Shown in pieces: positions 47,961-56,396 of a stretch of DNA of 64,000 nucleotides (the first letter of the stretch is position 1; each line of letters begins with the position of its first letter). The translations under genes and the position numbers were made by a program. Under the pieces are notes generated by a model. That model made no database searches. It was not told where the DNA came from and saw only the letters and a program-made list of their open reading frames with translations. The DNA is from Glycomyces salinus (GTDB lineage: Bacteria; Actinomycetota; Actinomycetes; Mycobacteriales; Micromonosporaceae), in contig NZ_JAELXW010000015.1 in NCBI RefSeq assembly GCF_016428645.1, forward strand, positions 62,001 to 126,000, written 5' to 3'.

Positions 47961-49328
47961 GTGTCACGACTGTTCGGCACCGACGGAGTCCGGGGACGGG
48001 CCAACGACGACCTCACCCCGGAGCTGGCGCTCCGGCTCAACATCGCGGCCGCCGGCGTCCTCGGCGCCGGCAAGCTGGGCAGATCGACCGCTCGCGAGCT
48101 CGCCGAGAGGAGCAGACCGGTCGCCGTCATCGGCCGCGACCCCCGCGCCTCGGGCGAGATGCTCATGGCCGCCTCCGCCGCCGGACTCGCCGCCGCCGGA
48201 GTCGAGGTCGTCGACCTCGGCGTCCTGCCCACGCCTGCGGTCGCGCACCTGACGGCCGTCACCGGCGCCGACTTCGGCGTCATGATCTCGGCCTCGCACA
48301 ACCCCATGCCCGACAACGGCATCAAATTCTTCGCCGCCGGCGGCCGCAAGCTCCCCGACGACGTCGAGGACGCCATCGAGGCCGCCCTCGACGCCCCGGC
48401 CCCGCTGCCGCAGGGCAAGGGCGTCGGCCGCATCACCACCTCGGAGAACCCGGTCGAGACCTATATCGAGCACCTGGTGGCGGCCGCCCCCCACCGGCTC
48501 GACGGTATCAAGGTCGTCGTCGACCCCGCCAACGGCGCCGCCAGCCTGGCCGCCCCCGAGGCCCTGCGCCGCGCCGGCGCCGAAGTGATCGCCGTCAACG
48601 ACGCCCCCGACGGCCTCAACATCAACGAGAACTGCGGTTCCACCCACCTCGAGGGCCTCCGGGCCGCCGTGGTCGAGCACGGCGCCGACGCCGGGATCGC
48701 CCTCGACGGCGACGCCGACCGGTGCCTGGCCGTCGACGCGGCCGGCCGGGTGGTCGACGGCGACGCGATCATGGCGATCCTGGCCCTGGCCCTGCGCGAG
48801 TCCGGGCGGCTGCGCGGAGACACCCTCGTGACCACCGTCATGAGCAACCTCGGCCTGCACCAGGCCATGGACGCGGCCGGCATCGAACTCCAGACCACCA
48901 AGGTCGGCGACCGCTACGTGCTTGAACGCCTCACCGAGGGCGGATTCTCCCTCGGCGGCGAGCAGTCCGGGCACATCATCATGTCCGACCACGCCACCAC
49001 CGGGGACGGCTCCCTGACCGCGGTCATGCTGCTGGCCCGCATGGCCGCCTCCGGCAGGAGCCTCGCCGAACTGGCCGAGGTGTTCACCGCAGCTCCGCAG
49101 GTCCTGATCAACGTCAGCGTGACCGACAAGAAGGTCATCGAGACCGAGTCGGTGCGCACCGCCGTCGTCGAATGGCAGCGCAAACTCGGCGCCGACGGCC
49201 GCGTCCTGCTGCGCCCCTCCGGCACCGAACCGCTGGTCAGAGTCATGGTCGAAGCCTCGGAGGAGCCGGTCGCCCGGTCCGTGGCCGCCGAGCTGGCCGC
49301 CGTCGTCGAGAACGCGTTCGTCGCCTGA
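47961..49328 (+). CDS. glmM: Phosphoglucosamine mutase
   Basis: A 455-residue alpha-D-phosphohexomutase that converts glucosamine 6-phosphate to glucosamine 1-phosphate, the substrate of the glmU product found later in this window. The phosphoserine is in [14 protein letters not shown] (Ser112), the metal loop is [13 protein letters not shown], the sugar-binding loop is GGEQSGHII, and the phosphate-binding loop is [12 protein letters not shown]. The family begins at [12 protein letters not shown], so I use the GTG at 47961 and reject earlier in-frame ATGs inside the repeat. Confidence 0.96.
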   Translation: MSRLFGTDGVRGRANDDLTPELALRLNIAAAGVLGAGKLGRSTARELAERSRPVAVIGRDPRASGEMLMAASAAGLAAAGVEVVDLGVLPTPAVAHLTAVTGADFGVMISASHNPMPDNGIKFFAAGGRKLPDDVEDAIEAALDAPAPLPQGKGVGRITTSENPVETYIEHLVAAAPHRLDGIKVVVDPANGAASLAAPEALRRAGAEVIAVNDAPDGLNINENCGSTHLEGLRAAVVEHGADAGIALDGDADRCLAVDAAGRVVDGDAIMAILALALRESGRLRGDTLVTTVMSNLGLHQAMDAAGIELQTTKVGDRYVLERLTEGGFSLGGEQSGHIIMSDHATTGDGSLTAVMLLARMAASGRSLAELAEVFTAAPQVLINVSVTDKKVIETESVRTAVVEWQRKLGADGRVLLRPSGTEPLVRVMVEASEEPVARSVAAELAAVVENAFVA

Positions 49329-49414
49329 CCGGCCCCCTCGGCGAGGCTCCGCGAGCCGGGGCCCGGCACCGCCCGGACCCCGGTCGCCGGTCACCGCCGC
49401 TGGTGCCGATGCAT

Positions 49415-49420
49415 TAGGCT
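49415..49420 (+). promoter_or_regulatory. -10 box of the leaderless lemA-like gene
   Basis: TAGGCT ends eight bases before the ATG at 49429. It is the same hexamer as that used by the gene at 2705. No Shine-Dalgarno sequence is present. Confidence 0.5.
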
Positions 49421-49428
49421 CACGTCCC

Positions 49429-50292
49429 ATGACTCCCGTAATCGTGACCCTCGTAGTTCTGCTGCTGGTCGGTCTCATCCTGATGGTCTGGATGCTGAGC
49501 GGACGCAACAAGCTGGTGCGCCTGCGCAACATCACCCAGGAGTCGTGGGCGCAGATCGACGTCGAGCTGCAGCGCCGCTACGACCTGCTCGACAACCTCA
49601 TGTACGTCGTGCAGCAGGCCGCCGGTTCCGAGAACGCCACCCTCCAGCAGGTGGCCGCGGCCCGCACCAACGCCATGCACGCCCGGCAGGACCCGAACGT
49701 CGGACACGGACAGCAGGGACAGGCCGAGGGCCAGCTCTCCGGGGCGATCCGGGGCGTCATCCACATGCAGGAGCAGTACCCGACCCTGAAGACCAACCAG
49801 AACTTCCTCCAGCTCCAGGCCGAGATCGTCGAGACCGAGAACCGCATCGCCGCTCCGCGGCGGTTCTACAACGCCAACGTGCGTGAGTACAACACCGCGC
49901 TTCAGGTCTTCCCGACCAGCATCTCGGCCAAGTCCGGCGGGTTCCAGCCCGAGGAGTACTTCGAGCTGGACACCCCCGAGGCCCGCACCGCGCCGAAGCT
50001 GCGCGACATGGGCCAGCAGCAGGGCGGCTTCCCGCAGCAGCAGCCCCAGCAGATGCAGCCCCCGCAGCTACAGCAGCTGCCGCCGCCGCAGGCCCCGCCG
50101 CCCGGCCAGATCCCCGGCCAGCCGCCCCGGCAGCCCGGCTACGGACAGCCCCAGCCCGGGTACGGGCAGCCGCAACCCGGCTACGGCCAGCAGCCGCCGC
50201 AGCAGCCCGGCTACGGACAGCCCGGTTTCCCGCAGCAGCCCCAGCAGCCCCAGCAGCCCGGTTACGGACAGCAGCCCCCGTACGGCCGCTGA
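49429..50292 (+). CDS. LemA-family protein with Gln/Pro/Gly/Tyr-rich tail
   Basis: A 287-residue membrane-anchored LemA protein. One N-terminal hydrophobic helix (VIVTLVVLLLVGLILMVWML) is followed by the helical LemA domain (RNITQESWAQIDVELQRRYD, ENRIAAPRRFYNANVREYNT, FPTSISAKSGGFQPEEYFEL). From residue 195 a low-complexity tail carries repeats such as QPGYGQP. LemA proteins have a short outer N terminus and a helical cytoplasmic domain; their role is unclear. Two 230-residue membrane proteins follow directly, and the three probably form one unit. Confidence 0.9.
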   Translation: MTPVIVTLVVLLLVGLILMVWMLSGRNKLVRLRNITQESWAQIDVELQRRYDLLDNLMYVVQQAAGSENATLQQVAAARTNAMHARQDPNVGHGQQGQAEGQLSGAIRGVIHMQEQYPTLKTNQNFLQLQAEIVETENRIAAPRRFYNANVREYNTALQVFPTSISAKSGGFQPEEYFELDTPEARTAPKLRDMGQQQGGFPQQQPQQMQPPQLQQLPPPQAPPPGQIPGQPPRQPGYGQPQPGYGQPQPGYGQQPPQQPGYGQPGFPQQPQQPQQPGYGQQPPYGR

Positions 50293-50335
50293 GCCGACCG
50301 CGCGCTGAAGTGCCCCCCGACAAGGATCCCTGTTC

Positions 50336-51028
50336 ATGAGTGAGACGCTCCTCGCCCAGAGTTCCAGCAGTGCCAGCAGCGGCGAGTGGATCATCGCCGT
50401 CGTCATCGCGGTCGTCATGGCCGTCGTCGGCGTCATCGCCTACCGCATCCGGCAGAAGAAGATCGCCGCCTACCGGGCCTGGGCGGCGCACTACGGCTAC
50501 CACTACGAGCCGAGCGACAACAGCGTCGTCGGCATGTCCACGGAGGATCCGTTCGGGGAGGGCCGCAACCGCAGGGGCATCGACGTCTTCCGCGGCGGGT
50601 ACAAGAACCTGCACCTGGTGTTCTTCCAGTACAACTACACGACCGGATCGGGAAAGAACTCCCAGACGCACAGCTACCAGGTGGTGGCGATCGGACTGCC
50701 GTCGCAGCGGCCGCTGCTGGACATCAGCCAGGAGAACGCGTTCTCCAAGCGCTTCCAGAAGGACATCGACTTCGAGAACCAGATGTTCAACGACAAGTTC
50801 CGGGTCAAATCCCCCAACCGGCGGTTCGCGTTCGACGTCATCCACCCCCGCACCATGGAGTGGATGCTGGCCGACCAGCGGGCCCAGGCGTACCGGTGGC
50901 GGTTCGAGGGCCCGTGGCTGATGACCTTCCGGCCCGGTGCACTCAACCTCCAAGAGGTGTTCTTCTACGCCGACTTCCTGATCGACGTCTACGCCCAGGT
51001 GCCCCGCCATGTGTGGTCGAACCAGTAG
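50336..51028 (+). CDS. Uncharacterised 230-residue membrane protein, twin 1
   Basis: One transmembrane helix near the N terminus (GEWIIAVVIAVVMAVVGVIA, residues 17-36) and a soluble domain of about 190 residues. The soluble part resembles the DUF3137-like proteins that accompany LemA in other bacteria, but I cannot name the family. It contains IDVFRGGYKNLHLVFFQYNY, SYQVVAIGLPSQRPLLDIS and the ending WRFEGPWLMTFRPGALNLQE. The gene lies 43 bases after lemA and has AAGGAT upstream. The next gene is a paralogue of identical length whose 3' end is nearly identical in DNA. Confidence 0.75.
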   Translation: MSETLLAQSSSSASSGEWIIAVVIAVVMAVVGVIAYRIRQKKIAAYRAWAAHYGYHYEPSDNSVVGMSTEDPFGEGRNRRGIDVFRGGYKNLHLVFFQYNYTTGSGKNSQTHSYQVVAIGLPSQRPLLDISQENAFSKRFQKDIDFENQMFNDKFRVKSPNRRFAFDVIHPRTMEWMLADQRAQAYRWRFEGPWLMTFRPGALNLQEVFFYADFLIDVYAQVPRHVWSNQ

Positions 51029-51154
51029 TGACCTCTTCGGCTTCGCCGACGCGCCACGGTCCGGCCCGCGGCCGAGTCGCGGAGGGCCGGCGACCGGCGC
51101 AGACCGTCGATGAGGGTCCGAGGACGGGCTCCGCCCCGAGGAGGAGTATCCCCC

Positions 51155-51847
51155 GTGCATGAGCATCTGGTCGTGCCGGGCATCGGCGTCGGCGACGCCG
51201 TGGGGCTGCTCGTTGCGGGGGTGTGCGGGCTCCTGGTCGCCGTCGGATTCTTTGTCCACTGGCGGGTCTTGCAGGCGAAGATCGCCGCCAACCGGGCGTG
51301 GGCGGCACGGCACGGCTTCAGCTACATACCGTTCGACTCCTCGGTGGCGAGCGTGTCGAGCGCCGAACCGTTCGGCATCGGGTGGTCCCGGCGCGGTGTC
51401 GACGTCTACCGCGGGAAGTACCGGAACTTCCATGTCATGTTCTTCCGGTACGACTACGCGCCCACATTCGGAAAGGGGACCGACACCGTCTCCCACCAGG
51501 TGGTGGCGCTCGCCCTGCCCGCCTCGCGGCCGCTGCTCGACATCGGCCACGAGGGTTTCTGGTCCAAGCGCTTCGGCGACGGCATCGACTTCGAGAACCA
51601 GGCCTTTAACGACCGCTTCAAGATCAGGTCGGGCAACGGGAGGTTCGCGTTCGACGTCATCAACGCCCGCACGATGGAGTGGATGCTCGCCGACCAGCGG
51701 GCCCAGGCGTACCGGTGGCGGTTCGAGGGCCCGTGGCTGATGACCTTCCGCCTTGGCGAGCTCAAACTCGAAGAGGTGTTCTTCTACGCCGACTTCCTGA
51801 TCGACGTCTACGCCCAGGTGCCCCGCCACGTGTGGTCGACCCAATAG
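51155..51847 (+). CDS. Uncharacterised 230-residue membrane protein, twin 2
   Basis: A paralogue of the gene at 50336 with the same length. The N-terminal helix is GDAVGLLVAGVCGLLVAVGFFV. It keeps the same soluble-domain landmarks: VDVYRGKYRNFHVMFFRYDY, HQVVALALPASRPLLDIG, then the shared end with ADQRAQAYRWRFEGPWLMTF and VFFYADFLIDVYAQVPRHVW. The N-terminal halves have diverged clearly, while the 3' DNA shares exact runs of 62 bp and 58 bp with twin 1. The GTG start at 51155 follows GAGGAGGAG. Its function is unknown. Confidence 0.75.
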   Translation: MHEHLVVPGIGVGDAVGLLVAGVCGLLVAVGFFVHWRVLQAKIAANRAWAARHGFSYIPFDSSVASVSSAEPFGIGWSRRGVDVYRGKYRNFHVMFFRYDYAPTFGKGTDTVSHQVVALALPASRPLLDIGHEGFWSKRFGDGIDFENQAFNDRFKIRSGNGRFAFDVINARTMEWMLADQRAQAYRWRFEGPWLMTFRLGELKLEEVFFYADFLIDVYAQVPRHVWSTQ

Positions 51848-51928
51848 CGATATCCTTGAGCGGGCCGCGCGGTGAGGCGTGGCCAATATTCGGCCCGTGG
51901 TCTTGCACTCAGCGAACCATGCGGCCGG

Positions 51929-52003
51929 TGGCCCGTGGTGTAATCGGCAACACTACTGATTTTGGTTCAGTCATTCCAGGTTCGAGTCCTGGCGGGCCAG
52001 CCA
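51929..52003 (+). tRNA. tRNA-Gln (anticodon TTG)
   Basis: A 72-nt cloverleaf plus an encoded CCA. The acceptor stem is TGGCCCG/CGGGCCA, the D-arm includes GGTGTAATCGGCAACAC, the anticodon loop is TTTTGGT with anticodon TTG, and the T-loop is GGTTCGAGTCC. Discriminator G is followed by CCA (52001-52003). The ROK gene on the opposite strand ends inside it, at 51971. Confidence 0.95.
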
Positions 52004-53098
52004 CATTAACCGCATCCGCTCCATCAGGGCCTCGAAACCGATCTCCGCCGCACCGGTCAGCGGTCCCTGTGCGCCCAGCGCCGCGGTTCGCAGGCGCAGC
52101 CTGGCCCGCAGCTGCGGCAGCGTCGCCTCCGCCAGACTCGACCGGACCGCGGCCGCCGAGGACAGGTACAGCTCCCGCAGCCAGCCGCCGAACAGGATCT
52201 CATCGGGGTTCGTCGCCGTCACCACCGCGCCCAGCGCCAGACCCAGGAACTCCCCGGACCGCCGCACCATCTCCCGCGCGGCCGTGTCGCCCAACCGCGC
52301 CGCGATCGTGGTCTCGTCGATCGTCTCGGAGAAGTCGAAGGTGCCCATCTCGGCCTCCACGCACCCGCTCAGGCCGCACCGGCACCGCTGCCCGCCCGGG
52401 TTGACCACGATGTGGCCCAGCATGATCGAGCTGCCGCGCCGCGGCCGCCCGTCGACCACCCACCCGGCGGTCAGGCCGTGCCCGCCGTGCAGGTAGAGCA
52501 GGTTCGCCACCCCGTGGGCGTCGCCGCGCGACCACTCGCCGACGGCCGCGGCCGTGGCCACGTCCACCACTCGCCACACCCTGCCGGTAGCGCTTTCCAG
52601 GTCGGCGCCGAAGTCTCGGTCCGCCCACCCCAGCTCCGAGGACTGCGCCACCGTGCCCCCGTCGACCAGGCCCGGGACCGCCGCGATCGCGTCGGAGACC
52701 TCGGCGTCGGCCAGCAGCGCGGCCGCCGCCTTGGCGACGGCGGCCCCGTCGGCCCCGGGCGCGATCGGGACCTCGTCGCGCCGCAGGACCGTCCCGCCCA
52801 GACCCACCACGGCCAGCCGCAGCCGTTTCCAGCGGACCTCCACGGCCGCCACCGTCGCGGCCTCGGGGACGCACTCGACCAGGGTCGAGGGCCTGCCGGC
52901 GGCGCCGGTCGGCCGGCCCGTCGTCTCCTGGATGTGCCCCGACTCGGACAGGTCCGAAGCCAGGGCGCCGATCGTGGAGCGGTTGAGGCCCAGGGCCTCG
53001 GTCAGTTCGGCGCGCGTCTGGGGTCCGCGGCGGTGAAGCCGGTCCAGCAGCGCGCTGCGGTTGCGGCGGCGCAGTTCCTCGGTAGCCGGTCGTGCCAC
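51971..53098 (-). CDS. ROK-family transcriptional repressor
   Basis: A 375-residue NagC/XylR-type regulator. An N-terminal winged helix (RRGPQTRAELTEALGLNRST, LASDLSESGHIQE) is followed by a ROK sugar-kinase-like domain with the zinc motif CRCGLSGCVEAEMGT and the GHIVVNPGG segment. The catalytic Asp of ROK kinases is replaced (VVDVATAAAVGEW), so it should sense sugar, not phosphorylate it. The GTG start lies three bases after the permease stop, making it the last gene of the sugar ABC operon. The final ten residues (LARQDSNLE) are encoded by the antisense strand of tRNA-Gln, so the true end may be earlier in homologues. Confidence 0.92.
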   Translation of the reverse strand: MARPATEELRRRNRSALLDRLHRRGPQTRAELTEALGLNRSTIGALASDLSESGHIQETTGRPTGAAGRPSTLVECVPEAATVAAVEVRWKRLRLAVVGLGGTVLRRDEVPIAPGADGAAVAKAAAALLADAEVSDAIAAVPGLVDGGTVAQSSELGWADRDFGADLESATGRVWRVVDVATAAAVGEWSRGDAHGVANLLYLHGGHGLTAGWVVDGRPRRGSSIMLGHIVVNPGGQRCRCGLSGCVEAEMGTFDFSETIDETTIAARLGDTAAREMVRRSGEFLGLALGAVVTATNPDEILFGGWLRELYLSSAAAVRSSLAEATLPQLRARLRLRTAALGAQGPLTGAAEIGFEALMERMRLMWLARQDSNLE

Positions 53099-53101
53099 CG
53101 C

Positions 53102-54367
53102 TCAATGCCTGCCGAAGAGCCGACCCTGGCCCCGGGACATCGCGTCGACCCCGGCCGCGAGCAGCAGCACCAGTCCGGTCACCGCGAACCGGACTCCCGC
53201 GCTCAGGCCCATCAGGCCCATGCCGTTGTTGATGATCGCCACTACAGCCCCTCCAAGCAGGGCAGCCCGCACCGTGCCCTTGCCACCGAAAAGGCTAGCA
53301 CCGCCGATGACCGCGGCCCCCACCGAAAGCAGCAGCACATTGGACCCGCCGGTATTCGGGTCGACCGAGGCCGCGCGGGAGGCCGCGACGATGCCGCCGA
53401 CCGCGGCCATGCCCGAGCAGATCACGAATGCCGAGATCCGGACCCGGTCGACGGCGACGCCGGCGCGCAGGGCCGCCTCGCGGTTGCCGCCCACGGCATA
53501 GAGGTGGCGACCGAACCTGGTGCGGTGCAGCACGAACGAGCCGACGACGAAAAGCGCGCCGAGCAGCACCACCACGATCGGCACGCCGGTGAGGGAGACC
53601 AGCTGCGGGTTGGCCGAGCGCTCCAGGTTGAGTAGGAACACCGTGGCGGTCAGCAGCCCTGTCAGGGCCGCGATTCGGGTGATGACGACCGGCAGCGGGT
53701 CGTGGACCAGGCCCCGGCCGGACCGGCGCCGCCAGCGCGAGAGCTGCACGGCCGCGTACACCACGACGGTGACCGCCAGCAGCAGCCAGCCGTGGGAGCG
53801 CGAGAGGTTGCCGCCGGCGATGTCCTTGACGAACTCGTTGTCGATGGTGATGTTGGTGCCCTCTTTGAGGATGATGAGCGCCAGGCCCTGGAAGGCCAGG
53901 AACGCCGCGAGGGTCACCACGAACGAGGGGATGCCGAGCTTGACCACCAGCGCGCCGAGCGTCAGTCCGATGACGGTTCCGGCGATCACGGCGGCGCCGA
54001 TGCCGACCGGCCAGGACAGGCCCAGGTCGGTCAGGATGACGGCCATGATCGCCGCGCACACGCCGGAGGTGAAGCCGGCCGACAGGTCGATCTCGCCGAT
54101 GATGAGGACGAACACCAGGCCCATCGCGATGCAGGCCACGGCCGCGCCCTGGCCGAAGAGGTTGGCGAGGTTGCCGACCGACAGGAAGACGGGGTCGAGC
54201 GCCCCGAAGAACAGGCACAGGGCGATGATCCCGGCGACCGCCGGGAGCGCCCCGACCTCGCCGGACCGCACCTTGGACAGGTAGGCGCGGGCGTGGTCGA
54301 GGACCTGGCGGGCGGGTCCGGTCCGCTCGGCCCCGGAGCCGGGCCGGGTCTTGACGTCGATGCTCAC
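53102..54367 (-). CDS. Sugar ABC transporter permease (XylH type)
   Basis: A 421-residue inner-membrane permease of the branched-chain/ribose-xylose class (BPD_transp_2). It has about ten hydrophobic spans, the EIDLSAGFTSGVCAAIMAV motif, IPSFVVTLAAFLAFQGLALI, and GRHLYAVGGNREAALRAGVAV, the EAA-like loop that contacts the ATPase. The spacing between spans and its length over 400 match XylH more than RbsC. The GTG start overlaps the ATPase stop. The much longer open frame upstream is shadow of the neighbours. Confidence 0.92.
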   Translation of the reverse strand: MSIDVKTRPGSGAERTGPARQVLDHARAYLSKVRSGEVGALPAVAGIIALCLFFGALDPVFLSVGNLANLFGQGAAVACIAMGLVFVLIIGEIDLSAGFTSGVCAAIMAVILTDLGLSWPVGIGAAVIAGTVIGLTLGALVVKLGIPSFVVTLAAFLAFQGLALIILKEGTNITIDNEFVKDIAGGNLSRSHGWLLLAVTVVVYAAVQLSRWRRRSGRGLVHDPLPVVITRIAALTGLLTATVFLLNLERSANPQLVSLTGVPIVVVLLGALFVVGSFVLHRTRFGRHLYAVGGNREAALRAGVAVDRVRISAFVICSGMAAVGGIVAASRAASVDPNTGGSNVLLLSVGAAVIGGASLFGGKGTVRAALLGGAVVAIINNGMGLMGLSAGVRFAVTGLVLLLAAGVDAMSRGQGRLFGRH

Positions 54368-55128
54368 GGCTGCACTCCGTTCGAGTCGGTGATCCCCAGG
54401 CCGTTCGAGCGTCCGCTGGTGATCAGCTCGACCACTTGCGACTGGGTGGTGTCGGCCGCGTCGAGGACGGCGGCCATCCGGCCCAGGTAGAGGGCGGCGA
54501 TGCGGTCGGCCACGGCGAACACGTCGTTGAGGTTGTGGCTGATGTAGAGGACGGCCAGGCCCTGGTCGGCCAGGCGGCGGATGAGTTCGAGCACCTGGCG
54601 GGTCTGGGCCACGCCGAGGGCGGCGGTGGGCTCGTCGAGGATGACCAGGCGCGAGTTCCACAGCACGGCCTTGGCGATGGCGACGGTCTGGCGCTGGCCG
54701 CCGGAGAGGCTGGCGACGGTCTGGCGGAGGTTGCGGATGGTCCGCACCGCCAGGGATTCGAGCGTCTCGGCGGCCAGCTGCTCCATGGCGTCGTCGTCGA
54801 GGACGACGCCGCGGAGCTTCTCCCGCCCCAGGAACATGTTCTCGACCACGTCCAGGTTGTCGCACAGGGCGAGGTCCTGGTAGACGACCTCTATGCCGAG
54901 CGCGGCCGCGTCGCGGGGGCTGCCGATCTCGTGGGAGTCGCCTTCGACGGCGATGGTCCCTGAGTCGATGGCGTGGATGCCCGCGATGCATTTGACCAGG
55001 GTCGACTTGCCGGCGCCGTTGTCGCCGACGAGGGCGCAGACCTCGCCGGCGTCGATGGACAGGTCCACCTCGGAGAGGACTTCGACCGGGCCGAAGCTCT
55101 TGGAGATGCGGGAGAGTTCGAGCAGCAA
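54364..55128 (-). CDS. Sugar ABC transporter ATP-binding protein
   Basis: A 254-residue single ABC domain. Walker A is GDNGAGKSTLVKC, the Q-loop is VVYQDLALCDNL, the signature is LSGGQRQTVAIAKA, Walker B is LVILDEPTAALG and the H-loop is in LYISHNLNDV. It has one nucleotide-binding domain rather than the two fused ones of XylG/RbsA, so it must dimerise; this short FrcA-like form is common in actinobacteria. The start is TTG at 55128 with AGGA seven bases before it. Confidence 0.93.
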   Translation of the reverse strand: MLLELSRISKSFGPVEVLSEVDLSIDAGEVCALVGDNGAGKSTLVKCIAGIHAIDSGTIAVEGDSHEIGSPRDAAALGIEVVYQDLALCDNLDVVENMFLGREKLRGVVLDDDAMEQLAAETLESLAVRTIRNLRQTVASLSGGQRQTVAIAKAVLWNSRLVILDEPTAALGVAQTRQVLELIRRLADQGLAVLYISHNLNDVFAVADRIAALYLGRMAAVLDAADTTQSQVVELITSGRSNGLGITDSNGVQP

Positions 55129-55137
55129 CTTCGTTCC

Positions 55138-56229
55138 TTATTGTTCCTGGAGTCCGGCCTCGTCGCACAGGTCGGCGTACTCGCCCGCGCACAGTTCGGC
55201 GTAGTCGGCGAAGCCGTCGTCGATGACGGTCTGGATGGAGTCGATGGTGATCGGGACCGGTTCGAGCAGCACGGCCGGGATCTCGTCCCCGCTCTCGGGG
55301 TCGGTCACGGTCGCGTCGGTCTCGGGCATGTCGCCTCCGGCGAGGGCGACCGCGAGGTCGGCGGCGGCGTTGGCCTCCTCTTCGATGGCCTTGTAGACGG
55401 TCATGCACTGGTCGCCGGCGAGGATGTTCTGCAGGCCCTGGAGGGTCGCGTCCTGGCCGGTGACCGGGACGGTGCCGTTGAGGCCGTTGCGTTCGAGGAC
55501 GGTGATGACCGCGTGGGCGAGGCCGTCGTTGGCGGCCAGGACGCCGTCGACCTGGCCGTCGGTGTCGGTGAGCATCTGGTCGAAGGTGGTGCCGCCCTGG
55601 GCGTTGTCCCAGTCGGGCACCCACTCGTCGGGGCCCTTCTCGAATTCGCCGGAGTCGTAGAGCGGGTCGAGCACCGAGTCGTAGCCGTTCTTGAACAGGG
55701 TGGCGTTGTTGTCGGTCGGGGAGCCGTTGAGCTCGGCCACCAGGGGAGTGTCGACCCCTTCGAGGCATTGGACGAGGGTCTCGCCCTGGAGCTGCCCGAC
55801 CCGTTCGTTGTCGAAGCTGACGTAGTAGTCGGCTCCGCCGCCCTCGGTGAGGCGGTCGTAGTCGATGGTGGCCACGCCCTGGGCCTTGGCGTTCTCGATG
55901 ACGGTCGCGCCGGTGCCCGAGTCGAGGTTGACGGTCACCAGGACGTTGACGCCGCTGGTGAGCATCTGGTCGGCGATGGTCTGGAAGTCTTCGCGGCTGC
56001 CCTGGGCGTTCTGGATGTCGTACTCGACGCCGGCCGCTTCGAAGGCGGCTTCGAGGTAGGCGCGGTCGGCGGTCTCCCACCGGTCCGAGGAGGCCGAGTC
56101 GGGGAGGATCACGCCGATGAAGGGCGTGTCCTCGTCGCCGCCGGACGACGTGCCGTCGCCGCAGGCCGCTGCGGTGAAGGTGAGGGCGATCGCCGCGGCC
56201 GCGCTGAGTGAGGTCTTGAGGACTTTCAT
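55138..56229 (-). CDS. Sugar ABC transporter substrate-binding lipoprotein
   Basis: A 363-residue periplasmic-binding-type protein anchored as a lipoprotein. The signal peptide is MKVLKTSLSAAAAIALTFTA with lipobox TAAAC and Cys near residue 23. The mature protein is a type 1 binding fold (Peripla_BP_4): FIGVILPDSASSDRWETADR, TVNLDSGTGATVIENAKAQG, VAELNGSPTDNN, VLAANDGLAHAVI. This resembles XylF/ChvE-type binders of xylose or other aldoses; the exact sugar is unknown. GGAGG lies seven bases before the ATG. It leads the operon, just downstream of a palindromic operator. Confidence 0.93.
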   Translation of the reverse strand: MKVLKTSLSAAAAIALTFTAAACGDGTSSGGDEDTPFIGVILPDSASSDRWETADRAYLEAAFEAAGVEYDIQNAQGSREDFQTIADQMLTSGVNVLVTVNLDSGTGATVIENAKAQGVATIDYDRLTEGGGADYYVSFDNERVGQLQGETLVQCLEGVDTPLVAELNGSPTDNNATLFKNGYDSVLDPLYDSGEFEKGPDEWVPDWDNAQGGTTFDQMLTDTDGQVDGVLAANDGLAHAVITVLERNGLNGTVPVTGQDATLQGLQNILAGDQCMTVYKAIEEEANAAADLAVALAGGDMPETDATVTDPESGDEIPAVLLEPVPITIDSIQTVIDDGFADYAELCAGEYADLCDEAGLQEQ

Positions 56230-56247
56230 AGGGGTACCTCCGATATT

Positions 56248-56264
56248 TGTTGCTGTCAGCAACA
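56248..56264. promoter_or_regulatory. Operator palindrome of the sugar ABC operon
   Basis: TGTTGCT-GTC-AGCAACA is a perfect inverted repeat 19 bases upstream of the binding-protein start. It is a good candidate site for the ROK repressor encoded at the end of the same operon. Confidence 0.65.
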
Positions 56265-56396
56265 TATGATGAGTGACGTGGCTCGCACAAGTGGCGGGGA
56301 GGTGCTAATAACGTTTCATCGGTAACGATTTGGTAATGGAGCCCGGGGCGGGTCTGGGGCGATTCACCCCCTCGTCACCGACTACCATGGCCCATC

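Noticed and set aside
53102-56290. 1062-residue frame that would fuse the permease to upstream sequence
   Set aside because: Only the last 421 residues are permease; the rest is an Arg/Pro-rich out-of-frame reading of the ATPase and binding-protein genes. The GTG at 54367 overlaps the ATPase stop.
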